Below are positions 17,465-26,620 of a DNA stretch of 64,000 nucleotides, in pieces. The notes beneath the pieces are model-generated. The model was given only the letters and a program-made list of their open reading frames with translations. It ran no database searches and was not told the DNA's origin. Numbering within the stretch: the first letter of the stretch is position 1; the number at the start of each line of letters is the position of its first letter. The stretch is from Chryseosolibacter sp049791675 (GTDB taxonomy: Bacteria; Bacteroidota; Bacteroidia; Cytophagales; Cyclobacteriaceae), in the NCBI GenBank assembly GCA_049791675.1, contig JBARAD010000062.1, positions 1 to 64,000 on the forward strand, given 5' to 3'. The position numbers and the translations under genes are program-made.

Positions 17465-18967
17465 ATGTCGCCCATGCATTACACCATGACAAAGCAACGC
17501 AATTACCGGCTTGAAAAATTCCTGATTGTTTTCTCCTTGCGGGCGGCCGGAATAATGCTCGTATTGTTCAGCGCTGCGGGTATCCGTGCCCAGACCGCTG
17601 CGAAGCCCAATATCATTTTTATCCTCGCCGACGACCTTGGTTATGGCGACCTGAGTTGTTACGGCCAAAAACATTTTCAAACCCCGAACATCGACAAGCT
17701 TGCGCTGCAAGGCATGAAGTTCACGAATCATTACGCCGGCGCTCCTGTGTGCGCCCCCTCCCGCTCAGCGCTGATGACCGGACTTCATACGGGGCATACC
17801 TTCGTCAGGGGAAATAAAGAAGTGCAGCCCGAGGGGCAATGGCCCCTTCCTGGTGAAGCGTACACTTTGACGAAAATGGTGAAGTCGGCAGGATATGTAA
17901 CGGGCGTCTTTGGTAAATGGGGGCTGGGATTTCCGGGATCCGAAGGAGAACCCGGGCAGCACGGCGTCGATCAGTTTTTCGGATACAATTGCCAGCGCCT
18001 CGCGCACAATTATTATCCGGAATACCTTTGGCATAATCAAACCAAGGTTTTTCCGGACGGAAATAAAGGGTCTGACAAGAACGACTATGCCCCGGAAATC
18101 ATCCACGAAAAGGCGCTGCAGTTCTTAGAAGATCATCGCGATAGCGCCTTCTTCCTGTTTTATCCCATGATCATTCCACATGCGGAACTTGCTGCACCGG
18201 AAAAATATATGGCGCTCTACCGGGGAAAATTTTTACCGGAAAAGAATTTCGAAGGTGTGGATACAGGAGAAACCTTCAGAAAAGGTCCCTATGGTTCCCA
18301 ACGGGAAGCCCATGCGGCATTTGCAGCGATGATCCATCTGATGGATGAGCAGGTCGGAAGTATTGTCGCCAAAGTTGCCGCGCTCGGGCTCGATGAAAAT
18401 ACGCTGATCGTTTTTTCCTCCGACAACGGTCCGCACGTCGAAGGAGGCGCCGATCCGGATTATTTTAACAGCAACGGAATACTGAGGGGTTACAAGCGAG
18501 ACCTGTATGAGGGAGGGATCCGGGTGCCGATGATTGCCCGCTGGAAGGGTACAATAAAGGCGGGACAAGTGTCAAGCCACGTTTCTTCATTCTGGGATCT
18601 GATGCCGACCCTGGCGGACCTGCTTTCAATAAAAATGGACGCCCGCATCGACGGCGTATCCTATTTACCAACGCTGCTGGGGAAGCCTCAGCAGCAAATG
18701 CAACACGACCATTTATACTGGGAATTTCATGAACTTGGTGGCCGCATGGCACTCCGGCGCCATGACTGGAAACTTGTTCAATACAACGTCCTGAAGATGC
18801 CTTCGGGCCCATTCGAATTGTACAACCTGAGGGATGACCCTTCTGAAGAGCATGATCTCGCCGAAAAATTTCCGGAGAAAGTTCAGGAAATGAAAAAGAT
18901 CATGCGCGCGGAAAGAGTTCCTTCCGAAGCATTTCCATTCCATGTAGCACAGCCAACGGAAAAATAA
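17465..18967 (+). CDS. Sulfatase, type I (arylsulfatase family), exported
   Basis: Hydrolyses sulfate esters. N-terminal metal ligands appear in ILADDLGYGDLSCYG (about residues 52-66). The signature CAPSRSALMTGLHTG, whose Cys is converted to formylglycine, lies around residues 97-111. SSDNGPHVEGG near 320 provides further Ca and sulfate ligands. A signal peptide (IMLVLFSAAGIRAQ) directs export. The start may be the ATG at 17465 or one of those at 17474 or 17486. The maturase gene lies divergently upstream. Substrate class cannot be assigned from sequence alone. It ends convergent with the CocE-type gene. Confidence 0.92.
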   Translation: MSPMHYTMTKQRNYRLEKFLIVFSLRAAGIMLVLFSAAGIRAQTAAKPNIIFILADDLGYGDLSCYGQKHFQTPNIDKLALQGMKFTNHYAGAPVCAPSRSALMTGLHTGHTFVRGNKEVQPEGQWPLPGEAYTLTKMVKSAGYVTGVFGKWGLGFPGSEGEPGQHGVDQFFGYNCQRLAHNYYPEYLWHNQTKVFPDGNKGSDKNDYAPEIIHEKALQFLEDHRDSAFFLFYPMIIPHAELAAPEKYMALYRGKFLPEKNFEGVDTGETFRKGPYGSQREAHAAFAAMIHLMDEQVGSIVAKVAALGLDENTLIVFSSDNGPHVEGGADPDYFNSNGILRGYKRDLYEGGIRVPMIARWKGTIKAGQVSSHVSSFWDLMPTLADLLSIKMDARIDGVSYLPTLLGKPQQQMQHDHLYWEFHELGGRMALRRHDWKLVQYNVLKMPSGPFELYNLRDDPSEEHDLAEKFPEKVQEMKKIMRAERVPSEAFPFHVAQPTEK

Positions 18968-18969
18968 AA

Positions 18970-18998
18970 GGGAACCGCGAAACTAACTCCGGATTCCC
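18970..18998. terminator. Hairpin between convergent sulfatase and CocE genes
   Basis: gggaaccg (18970-18977) pairs with cgg-a-ttccc (18990-18998) through 8 bp with one bulged A. It lies in the 37-bp gap between two convergent genes, where a bidirectional terminator is expected. No strong T run. Confidence 0.45.
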
Positions 18999-19004
18999 CT
19001 GCTC

Positions 19005-20909
19005 CTACTTCTTCAGATCGATGATGGCATTCAGTCCCTGTTCCCCGCCGACTTCGATCACAGAGCTTCCGTGCACTTTGATCACGGCTTTGATAAAGTC
19101 TTCCTCATTGGCCTTGTAAATGTTATCCACATACTTCTGGGGGTTGCGATCGATGTACGGAAACCACGTGCTGTGGATCTGGATCATCATTTTATGGCCC
19201 TTCTTAAAGGTATGAAGTACATCCTGCAGCGGAAAACTCACGTCCGTGGTTGCTCCGGGAGTAAAGGGTTCCGGCTTCTCAAAACTGTTCCTGAATCTTC
19301 CGCGAAACACTTCGCTTCTGACAAGCTGCTGATAACCACCCATGACAACATTCCCGGGATTGTGTTCATACTGTGGGTGGTTCTGCGGATAGACATCAAT
19401 GAGCTTGACGATAAAATCAGCATCCGTCGTGCTGATGGAGACTTTCAATTTCGCCATGATCTCGCCCGCGACCGTAATATTTTCGGTAAGCACCGCTGTC
19501 TCAAAGGTCAGTACATCCGGCCTGCTGGAGGCTGCACGCTGATCGTCACTCATAAATCTTCGGGGCGTGAAGGTCAATCCTTCGGTCTCGGAGGTATAGG
19601 GGACAGGTTTAGCAGGGTCGCTGGTGTATTCGAAGACCGCCTGTTCGTCGGCAGGCTTATTGATCGAAAGTTTTCCGTCCTCTGCAAAATACAATCTCAG
19701 GGGCTCAACTTCCTTCGGCGGCCAGGTTTGAAACTTAAGCCACTCCTTATTTCCCGTATCGAACATATAGGCCTCCGGAAGGTTTTCCGTTCCGACACCC
19801 TTCAGATGGTAGGCAAAAAACGGGCGTTCAATCTCACGAAGGTAAAATGTGGAAATGCTGTCGCCGAAATAAATATGGTGGTGCGTACTCTTTCCTTCTT
19901 CTCTTGCCCAGTCACCATGGCCCCAAGGTCCCATAACGATCAGGTTGCGCGCAGCCGGGCTGGTAGCTTCGATCCGTTTGTAAATATTGAGGGGGCCATA
20001 GAGATCTTCTGCATCGAACCATCCGCCGACCGTCATCACAGCGTGCTGAACGTTTTTTAGATGGGGAAGCAGGTTTCGCTGCTGCCAGAAGTCGTCATAA
20101 TTAGGATGGTCCACTACCTGGTTCCAGAAAAAGTTATCACCCATATATTGTTCGGTAATGTTCTTCAACGGTCCGATGTCAAGATAAAAATCATAGGCGT
20201 CCTTGATGTTCTGCCCTCCCAGACGTGTCAATTCCTCATGGAACCATTGTTCTTTTGTAAGCTTGTCTTTCTGGACACCGAACACAGGAAACGCGGCCGT
20301 ATAACTCTGAAGAAATGCCCCCATATGGTGAAAGTCATCAAAGAAGAAGTCGGCGATGGGCGCCTGCGGTGAGGATGCCTTCAGCGCAGGGTGCGCGTCA
20401 GGAAGGGCGGCTGCGGTATAAAATCCCGGATAGGATATGCCGTACATTCCTACCTTGCCATTGTGCCCCTTTATGTTTTTTACCATCCAGTCGATGGTAT
20501 CCCATGTATCTGAACTTTCGTCAATGGCACGCTTGTCCTTTGGATCGTTTCCCGGGATGTTGGGGGTCATGTTGCTGAATGTCCCCTCTGACTGGAACCT
20601 CCCGCGAACGTCCTGAAACGCCAGGATATAGCCATCGCGGACGAGGTAGCGGCTCGGGTGGGAATGGGTTTTGAAATTGCCGTAAGCCGATGCGTTGTAA
20701 CAGGTGCGGTTCAGTAAGATCGGATATTGTTTGCGCTTGTCCTTTGGTATATACAGCAGCGTATAAAGTTTCTTACCATCGCGCATCGGAATAAAGTATT
20801 CAACTTTATCATAATGATGGCGCATGTACACAGAATCCTGTGCGCTGCTTTGTGACAACGCAGTACTTACGGCGCTGCAAAGGACGACGACAAAAAGCAA
20901 GTGTCTCAT
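19005..20909 (-). CDS. CocE/NonD family hydrolase (X-Pro dipeptidyl-peptidase S15-like), exported
   Basis: An alpha/beta hydrolase of the CocE/S15 family (634 aa from the chosen start). The nucleophile serine is in GMYGISYPGF (about residues 155-164), followed by a typical cap and a C-terminal jelly-roll domain (PDVLTFETAVL, GNVVMGGYQ). Family members cleave esters, acylated antibiotics or Xaa-Pro peptides. The ATG at 20909 gives a clean signal peptide (MRHLLFVVVLCSAVSTALS) and avoids overlap with the P-type ATPase gene; the longer frame to 21047 is rejected. It is on the same strand as the ATPase and cardiolipin synthase genes, 79 bp downstream of the former. Confidence 0.88.
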   Translation of the reverse strand: MRHLLFVVVLCSAVSTALSQSSAQDSVYMRHHYDKVEYFIPMRDGKKLYTLLYIPKDKRKQYPILLNRTCYNASAYGNFKTHSHPSRYLVRDGYILAFQDVRGRFQSEGTFSNMTPNIPGNDPKDKRAIDESSDTWDTIDWMVKNIKGHNGKVGMYGISYPGFYTAAALPDAHPALKASSPQAPIADFFFDDFHHMGAFLQSYTAAFPVFGVQKDKLTKEQWFHEELTRLGGQNIKDAYDFYLDIGPLKNITEQYMGDNFFWNQVVDHPNYDDFWQQRNLLPHLKNVQHAVMTVGGWFDAEDLYGPLNIYKRIEATSPAARNLIVMGPWGHGDWAREEGKSTHHHIYFGDSISTFYLREIERPFFAYHLKGVGTENLPEAYMFDTGNKEWLKFQTWPPKEVEPLRLYFAEDGKLSINKPADEQAVFEYTSDPAKPVPYTSETEGLTFTPRRFMSDDQRAASSRPDVLTFETAVLTENITVAGEIMAKLKVSISTTDADFIVKLIDVYPQNHPQYEHNPGNVVMGGYQQLVRSEVFRGRFRNSFEKPEPFTPGATTDVSFPLQDVLHTFKKGHKMMIQIHSTWFPYIDRNPQKYVDNIYKANEEDFIKAVIKVHGSSVIEVGGEQGLNAIIDLKK

Positions 20910-20988
20910 AAAGTAAAAATGAAAATTGAAATTACAGCAGAAAACGCAGAAAGCAAAAAAGTAACGGTGACCATCTGATCGCGGTGCC

Positions 20989-23559
20989 TTATGTTTTTTG
21001 TCTTCTGCTTTTAAAGATCTTTTCCGCTTCCACTGCCCAGAACACAATCGAGGAGGCCACGATTGTAATGGCCAATTCCTCCAGGGTGAGCGGCTGGGTT
21101 TTAAAAATCCGGTTCATGAAGGGGGCGTATATGACGATCAGCTGCAGCGACATGGTGATCACGAGCGCTACCACCATCGACTTGTTGGAGAACAGACCGA
21201 GTTTGAAAAGGGATTTGGTGTTAGACCGTATGGCCATCACGTGGCCAAGCTGACTAAAGCATAAAACGGTAAATGCCATCGTTTGCCAATGGGCGTGCGA
21301 GTGATTGATAGCCCACCATTGCATTCCCAGCGTAACGATGGCCATCAGCAGTCCTATCCACAGGATATGCCACCCCATTCCGCGGGCAAAAATATTATCC
21401 TTCGGATCTCTCGGGGCGCGTTGCATGATGTTTGGTTCTGCTTTCTCCGATGCGAGTGCAAGACCCGGCAAGCCGTCCGTGATGAGATTAATCCAGAGGA
21501 TATGAATGGCCAGCAGGGGAATGGGTAATCCCAGGAAGGGTGCCAGAAAAAGTGTCCATATCTCACCAGAATTACCGGTCATGATGTATTTGATAAATTT
21601 CAGGATATTATCAAATATGCGACGGCCTTCTCTTACCGCTTTGATGATGGTGGCGAAGTTGTCATCGAGCAGGATCATGTGAGAAGCTTCTTTTGACACC
21701 TCCGTACCATTGATACCCATGGCAATTCCGATATCGGCATTCTTAAGGGCGGGCGCATCATTCACGCCATCACCTGTCATGGCCACGAACTGATCTTTCT
21801 GCTGCAAGGCACTGATGATCCGCAGCTTCTGCTCCGGGCTTACCCGGGCGTAAACGCTGATATCCTTCACCTGCAGGTCGAATTCCTCCTGACTCATTCT
21901 CTGAAGTTCCGGACCGGAGACGATGAGATCCTTCTCAGAAGAAACAATGCCGAGGTGTTCGGCGATCGCTTTCGCAGTAAGTTTATGATCCCCCGTGATC
22001 ATAACAGGCTTGATTCCTGCAGTTCGGCATTCCGTCACTGCTTGTTTTGCTTCCTCCCGCGGCGGGTCCATCATGCCGGCAAACCCGATAAAAGTGAGGT
22101 CAGATTCTATTTCATCAGCGTTTGCGTTTTCCGGCAATTCGTCAAAAATGCGCACCGCATATCCGAGGGTACGATAACCCTTCGCTGCCATTTCATCCAC
22201 TTTCTGTTCGAAATCAGGGATCGCTTCATGCTGGTCTTCGCGGAGTTTATGGAACAAGACATCGACGGCGCCTTTCACAATGGCGACTATTCCCACGGGC
22301 GAACGATGGAGCGTGGTCATGCACTTGCGCCTGGAATCAAACGGCAGCTCTGCAATTCTCGGAAATCCTGACTCGAGCGATGGACGGTCATAGCCGTTGT
22401 CGAGCGCATATTGCGCGAGCGCCACTTCGGTGGACTCTCCCACCCACACATCGTTATGGTCTTTGCTTACGTCATTGTTGAGCGCCATTGCGCGCAAGAG
22501 GCTGTCCTCTTCAAAAAATTCAGGTGTAGATTCAGGCTCATAAATTTCCTGCACCGTCATTCTGTTGAGTGTCAGCGTGCCCGTTTTGTCCGAGCAGATG
22601 TAGGTCACGGAACCGAGCGTTTCCACTGCGGGGAGTTTGCGGATGAGCGCATTGTTTTTCACAAGTCTTTTCGCGCCGAACGCCAGGGCTATTGTAACCA
22701 GCGCAGGCAGCGCCTCCGGGATGGCTGCTACCGCAAGCGAGATGGAGGTGAGCAGCATGGTGGACCAGGATTCACCGCGATACCATCCGACAAAGAAAAA
22801 TACTGCACAGAGAACGAGAATGATCACCGTGAGGATCCTGCCGAAGGAATTCAGTCTTTTCTGAAGGGGAGTCTTGACCTCTTCGGTCTGGATCATCTTC
22901 GCGATGCGCCCGAATTCAGTCTTCATCCCCGTCATTACCACGTATCCGACGCCGCGGCCATTGGTTACAAAGGTTCCCTTGTACCCCATATTAACCCTGT
23001 CACCCAATGGATACTCTCCCGGTTGCAATCCATCAGCAATTTTTTCAATATTCAGCGACTCCCCCGTGAGGGATGACTCATCGACCTTGAGTGTGTATGT
23101 TTCAATGAAACGCAGATCCGCCGGGATAATATTTCCCGCTTCGAGTGTTACAACGTCTCCCGGTACGAGATCTTCGGCGGCAATCTCCATCGATTGATTA
23201 TTGCGCAGAACGCGCGCATGACTCGCCGCCATATTCTGCAGCGCTTCCATTGCTTTTTCCGCACGCCATTCCTGCACCAGGCCGACGATCGCATTGATGA
23301 TAACGATCGCCAGGATGACCATACTATCCGTGAGATCGCCAACAATACCGGAGATCACCGCCGCGGCCAGGAGAATCAGGATCATGAAGTCGGTAAGCTG
23401 GCGGAACAGCATTCCCCAAATGGTCTTGCGTTTCTTTACTTCCAGGCTGTTCTTCCCGTATTCCGCAAGCCGCCTGCGCGCATCTTCTGCTGACAATCCC
23501 TGCGGGCCCGTCTTTAAACCCTTGGCAACCTCATCTATTGTTTGTAAGTAGTATTCCAT
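20989..23559 (-). CDS. Cation-transporting P-type ATPase, calcium type (P2A)
   Basis: An ion pump of 856 aa in the inner membrane. Visible elements are the N-terminal cation ATPase domain (LAEYGKNSLEV), the TGES actuator motif, M4 AAIPEALPALVT, the phosphorylation site CSDKTGTLT, the hinge TGDGVNDAPAL and M6 NLITDGLPGLAL. These place it with SERCA/PacL/PMA-like type II pumps. M4 has EALP rather than the usual EGLP, a variant seen in bacterial relatives, so the transported ion (Ca2+ or another) is not certain. Its start is 17 bp after the cardiolipin synthase stop, suggesting a shared transcript. Confidence 0.92.
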   Translation of the reverse strand: MEYYLQTIDEVAKGLKTGPQGLSAEDARRRLAEYGKNSLEVKKRKTIWGMLFRQLTDFMILILLAAAVISGIVGDLTDSMVILAIVIINAIVGLVQEWRAEKAMEALQNMAASHARVLRNNQSMEIAAEDLVPGDVVTLEAGNIIPADLRFIETYTLKVDESSLTGESLNIEKIADGLQPGEYPLGDRVNMGYKGTFVTNGRGVGYVVMTGMKTEFGRIAKMIQTEEVKTPLQKRLNSFGRILTVIILVLCAVFFFVGWYRGESWSTMLLTSISLAVAAIPEALPALVTIALAFGAKRLVKNNALIRKLPAVETLGSVTYICSDKTGTLTLNRMTVQEIYEPESTPEFFEEDSLLRAMALNNDVSKDHNDVWVGESTEVALAQYALDNGYDRPSLESGFPRIAELPFDSRRKCMTTLHRSPVGIVAIVKGAVDVLFHKLREDQHEAIPDFEQKVDEMAAKGYRTLGYAVRIFDELPENANADEIESDLTFIGFAGMMDPPREEAKQAVTECRTAGIKPVMITGDHKLTAKAIAEHLGIVSSEKDLIVSGPELQRMSQEEFDLQVKDISVYARVSPEQKLRIISALQQKDQFVAMTGDGVNDAPALKNADIGIAMGINGTEVSKEASHMILLDDNFATIIKAVREGRRIFDNILKFIKYIMTGNSGEIWTLFLAPFLGLPIPLLAIHILWINLITDGLPGLALASEKAEPNIMQRAPRDPKDNIFARGMGWHILWIGLLMAIVTLGMQWWAINHSHAHWQTMAFTVLCFSQLGHVMAIRSNTKSLFKLGLFSNKSMVVALVITMSLQLIVIYAPFMNRIFKTQPLTLEELAITIVASSIVFWAVEAEKIFKSRRQKT

Positions 23560-23576
23560 GCCTTTGTCGTGCGTCG

Positions 23577-25040
23577 TTATAGAAGCGGGGATAGCAATCG
23601 GGCAATTCTTTCAGGCAGCTGTTTGAACATCGGACGCTTGCGCCAGCGGTCTGCCTGAATCTTTTCAGCATCCTGCAGGTCGCACAAAAAACTCGATCGT
23701 AATTCGGTGGCAAGCTTCTCACCATACACCACCGCATTCACTTCGAAGTTCAGGTCAAAACTTCTGTAATCCATGTTGGCTGTCCCCACAATGGAAATAT
23801 AGTCATCCACCACCATCGTCTTGACATGTATGAATCCCTTGTGATAAAGATATATCTGCACGCCGGCACGCAGAAGGTCTCCGTAATACGACCAGGCAGC
23901 GGCGTTGACAAGTTTAGAGTCTGAAATTCCAGGCGCAAGGATCTTTACCGTTACGCCTCCCAGTGATGCTACCTTCAGCGCATTGAGAATAGTTTCTCCG
24001 GGTATAAAGTACGGCGTCGTCAGCAGGATTTCTTTTCTGGCCAGATTGATCGCCTGGACAAGCGATAGCATGATGGTGGGTGTCGGAGAGTCCGGACCAC
24101 TGGCGGCGATCTGGACGTTCTCAGCACCCATGGGATGTTTCCGGTCATCATAATATATCGGGTCCGGTTGCAGCTTCTGGCCCGAACAAAAATTCCAGTC
24201 ACAGAAAAAAAGATACTGAAGATATTGAACTCCCGGTCCATCGATGCGCAGATGGGTGTCCCGCCAGTACAACTTGCGCTTTTTGCCGCGCTTATATTGA
24301 GGATCGTTGATATAACGATCGCTGATATTGATGCCACCGAGAAATCCGGTGTGCCCGTCGACGACAATGATCTTCCGGTGATTGCGATAATTTAAACGGT
24401 TGGCCAGCGGCATGATGCGTATGCGGTTGAAAGGATACGCCTCAATTCCCGCTTTTTGCAGTTCGCGCAAAAACTTTTTCCGGATGGACCGGCTTCCGAA
24501 GGCATCGTAGATAAAACGGATCTTCACACCTTCTCGCGCTTTTTGAATCAGCACATCCTTCACGCGGTTTCCGATCACATCGTTATCGTAGATATAATAC
24601 TGGATGTGGATGTGATGTTTTGCATTCTTCAGCGCCTCAAAAACCTCGGGGAACTTTTGTTCTCCGTTCAGCAAAAGCTTCACTGCGTTTCCGGAAGTCA
24701 GCGGGCTCAGGCTGTCATTCAGCAACAGGTGAACGAGGTTTTTCGCGTCGCCAACCGCATCAACTTCCTTTTTAAGATTGAGCTCCGTTTCGCGGATCAC
24801 CTCATTGATCACCTGCCGGCGCAACGCGTCATCCTCGATCAGTTTCTTGCTGTACACCCTGCGTTTCCGGTAATTGATACCGAACGAAAAATAGAACAAC
24901 ATTCCTGCGACAGGAATAAAGATGGCGAGCAACAGGTAAGCCAGCGTTTTATTGGTACTCGTGGTATCGTAAATGATCCGGAGGCAGACGAGAACGAGGA
25001 TAATAATATAGAGAATATCCAGGATGACTACCCAGTTCAT
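23577..25040 (-). CDS. cls: Cardiolipin synthase
   Basis: Phospholipase D superfamily enzyme that condenses phosphatidylglycerol to cardiolipin. Two N-terminal membrane helices (VVILDILYIIILVLVCL, LAYLLLAIFIPVAGMLFYFSF) are followed by two HxK(x)4D motifs: NHRKIIVVDGHTGFLGG near residue 222 and IHVKTMVVDDYISIVGTANMD near residue 400. The length of 487 aa is typical for ClsA-type enzymes. It is the upstream member of a likely operon with the P-type ATPase. Its own upstream gap carries a short heptamer repeat. Confidence 0.93.
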   Translation of the reverse strand: MNWVVILDILYIIILVLVCLRIIYDTTSTNKTLAYLLLAIFIPVAGMLFYFSFGINYRKRRVYSKKLIEDDALRRQVINEVIRETELNLKKEVDAVGDAKNLVHLLLNDSLSPLTSGNAVKLLLNGEQKFPEVFEALKNAKHHIHIQYYIYDNDVIGNRVKDVLIQKAREGVKIRFIYDAFGSRSIRKKFLRELQKAGIEAYPFNRIRIMPLANRLNYRNHRKIIVVDGHTGFLGGINISDRYINDPQYKRGKKRKLYWRDTHLRIDGPGVQYLQYLFFCDWNFCSGQKLQPDPIYYDDRKHPMGAENVQIAASGPDSPTPTIMLSLVQAINLARKEILLTTPYFIPGETILNALKVASLGGVTVKILAPGISDSKLVNAAAWSYYGDLLRAGVQIYLYHKGFIHVKTMVVDDYISIVGTANMDYRSFDLNFEVNAVVYGEKLATELRSSFLCDLQDAEKIQADRWRKRPMFKQLPERIARLLSPLL

Positions 25041-25120
25041 TTCATCATGATTTATGCCCGCTGCTGTTTGTGGTAAAAAAAGCCAGCACTGCTGAAATAT
25101 ACTAAGAAATGGACAGGAAA

Positions 25121-25141
25121 TTTAAGATTTAAGATTTAAGA
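25121..25141. repeat. Heptanucleotide repeat, TTTAAGA x3
   Basis: Three perfect tandem copies of tttaaga (25121-25141) lie in the gap between the cardiolipin synthase start and the outer-membrane-factor stop. The unit is the same family, up to cyclic permutation, as the arrays at 32412-32561 and 34413-34538. Confidence 0.8.
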
Positions 25142-25152
25142 TTGGGGAGACC

Positions 25153-25194
25153 GTTTCAAGATTCTCAAAGGGTCACAATTTTGAATTTTGAAAC
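25153..25194 (-). terminator. Imperfect 12-bp inverted repeat at the end of the RND operon
   Basis: gtttcaagattc (25153-25164) and gaattttgaaac (25183-25194) form an 11-of-12 inverted repeat with an 18-nt spacer, just after the stop of the efflux operon's last gene. The right arm contains two 7-bp ttttgaa units. It may terminate the operon, though no U-run follows on that strand; it may instead be another inverted heptamer element. Confidence 0.45.
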
Positions 25195-25198
25195 TTTT

Positions 25199-26599
25199 TT
25201 ATCGCCATCCGCCGCCCAGCGCGCGGTACACATCGACCACGGCACTGATCCTGTTAAAGCGCGCATTGATCAGATCGAGCTGGGCGTTCAACGCATTTTG
25301 CTGTGCGGTGAGAACTTCCAGGTAGTTTGCAAATCCGCTTTTCAACAGCTCTTCCGAGTACGTCGTTGCCGTATCGTAGGCAGCAAATTCCCGGGTCTTA
25401 ATATCGATCTTTTCACCTGCGGCCTGAAAAGAATACATCGCATCTGAAACGTCGCGGCTTGCGTTCAGCAGCGTTTGCCGGAAGCGAAGGTAGGCCTGCT
25501 CCTGCTGTGAAAGGGAAACCTCGTACTGCGTGCGTATACGTCGGCCGTTAAATACAGGTTGGGTCAGCCCTCCGATGACGGTTGCGAAAAGCGAATTGAC
25601 ACTAAAGAGCTTATCCAGTTCGAGGCTTTGGAGGCCCGTGGTCGCAGAGAGGGTGAGCGATGGATAGAAATTGCTTTTCGCAACGTTGGTGAGTTCGAAG
25701 GCATTGATCAGATTGAATTCCGCAGCGATCACATCCGGGCGGTTTCTCAACAATTGCAGCGGGAACCCGATCCGAAGGTCGTCATGAATATACTGGGAAC
25801 CAAGGCTCGTGCGCCGGATAGTCTGCGGCTCCTCTCCCAACAGGATCGATAGGGCATTTTCAGCGAGCTTGATATTCAGGTTGATATCCACCAGTAACGC
25901 ACGGGCTGTATGCAACTGAGCTTCTGTCTGTTTTACCGCTACTTCCGAGACAGTACCCGCATCTTTCAGCGCCCGTGTTGTTTCGAGACTGCTTTCGCGT
26001 GTCGCTATGGTTTGCCCGGTGATCCTTCGCTGTTCGTCGAATGCAAGCAACTGAAAATACAGCGACGCGATGCCGGCGATCAGTTCGGTCTTCACTGCGT
26101 GGTGCGCCGCTACCGACTGGAGGTAAGAGGCTTCTGCTGCCCGTTTGGCGCTCCTGATCTTACCCCAGATGTCGGCCTCCCATGACAGTGCGCCCGTCAC
26201 TTCGTATTGAGTAATGGCTCCGTCGAAGAAAGCCCCGAACTGACTGTTGCGGGCCAGCTCCTGGTGGTTCACCCTGGCGGCGGCGTTCAGCGTCGGGAGA
26301 TAGGCTGCCTTGCCCTGCCGGTAATAGGCCCGCGCCGTGACGATTTGTTCCAGCGCCACGCGTATATCCATGTTCTGTTCAAGCCCTTTTTCAATATGCG
26401 TTATGAGTACCGAGTCTTTGAACAGATCACGCCAGGAGACGTCTGCAACGGTGGCGCTGTCCTGCGCAAGTGAATCGGTTCTGAAATATGAACTGTGAAC
26501 TACTTCGGGACGCGTATACTTCTTTGCCACGAAACAGGACTGCATCGCGACGAGCATCACGGGTATCACTGCAAACCTGAACAATATTCTTTTTCTCAT
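25199..26599 (-). CDS. RND efflux outer membrane channel (OprM/NodT family)
   Basis: Outer membrane factor of a tripartite efflux pump, 466 aa. A lipobox (AMQSC, Cys about residue 22) is followed by two repeated OEP domains with coiled-coil and barrel segments (SWRDLFKDSVLITHIEKGLEQN, IRVALEQIVTARAYYRQ, LRNRPDVIAAEFNLINA, AYLRFRQTLLNASRDVSDA). It is the last gene of the TetR-adaptor-permease-channel operon, 21 bp after the permease. It would form the outer exit duct for drugs or other toxic compounds. Confidence 0.93.
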   Translation of the reverse strand: MRKRILFRFAVIPVMLVAMQSCFVAKKYTRPEVVHSSYFRTDSLAQDSATVADVSWRDLFKDSVLITHIEKGLEQNMDIRVALEQIVTARAYYRQGKAAYLPTLNAAARVNHQELARNSQFGAFFDGAITQYEVTGALSWEADIWGKIRSAKRAAEASYLQSVAAHHAVKTELIAGIASLYFQLLAFDEQRRITGQTIATRESSLETTRALKDAGTVSEVAVKQTEAQLHTARALLVDINLNIKLAENALSILLGEEPQTIRRTSLGSQYIHDDLRIGFPLQLLRNRPDVIAAEFNLINAFELTNVAKSNFYPSLTLSATTGLQSLELDKLFSVNSLFATVIGGLTQPVFNGRRIRTQYEVSLSQQEQAYLRFRQTLLNASRDVSDAMYSFQAAGEKIDIKTREFAAYDTATTYSEELLKSGFANYLEVLTAQQNALNAQLDLINARFNRISAVVDVYRALGGGWR

Positions 26600-26620
26600 T
26601 TTTAATTTCCCTCTTGATGA

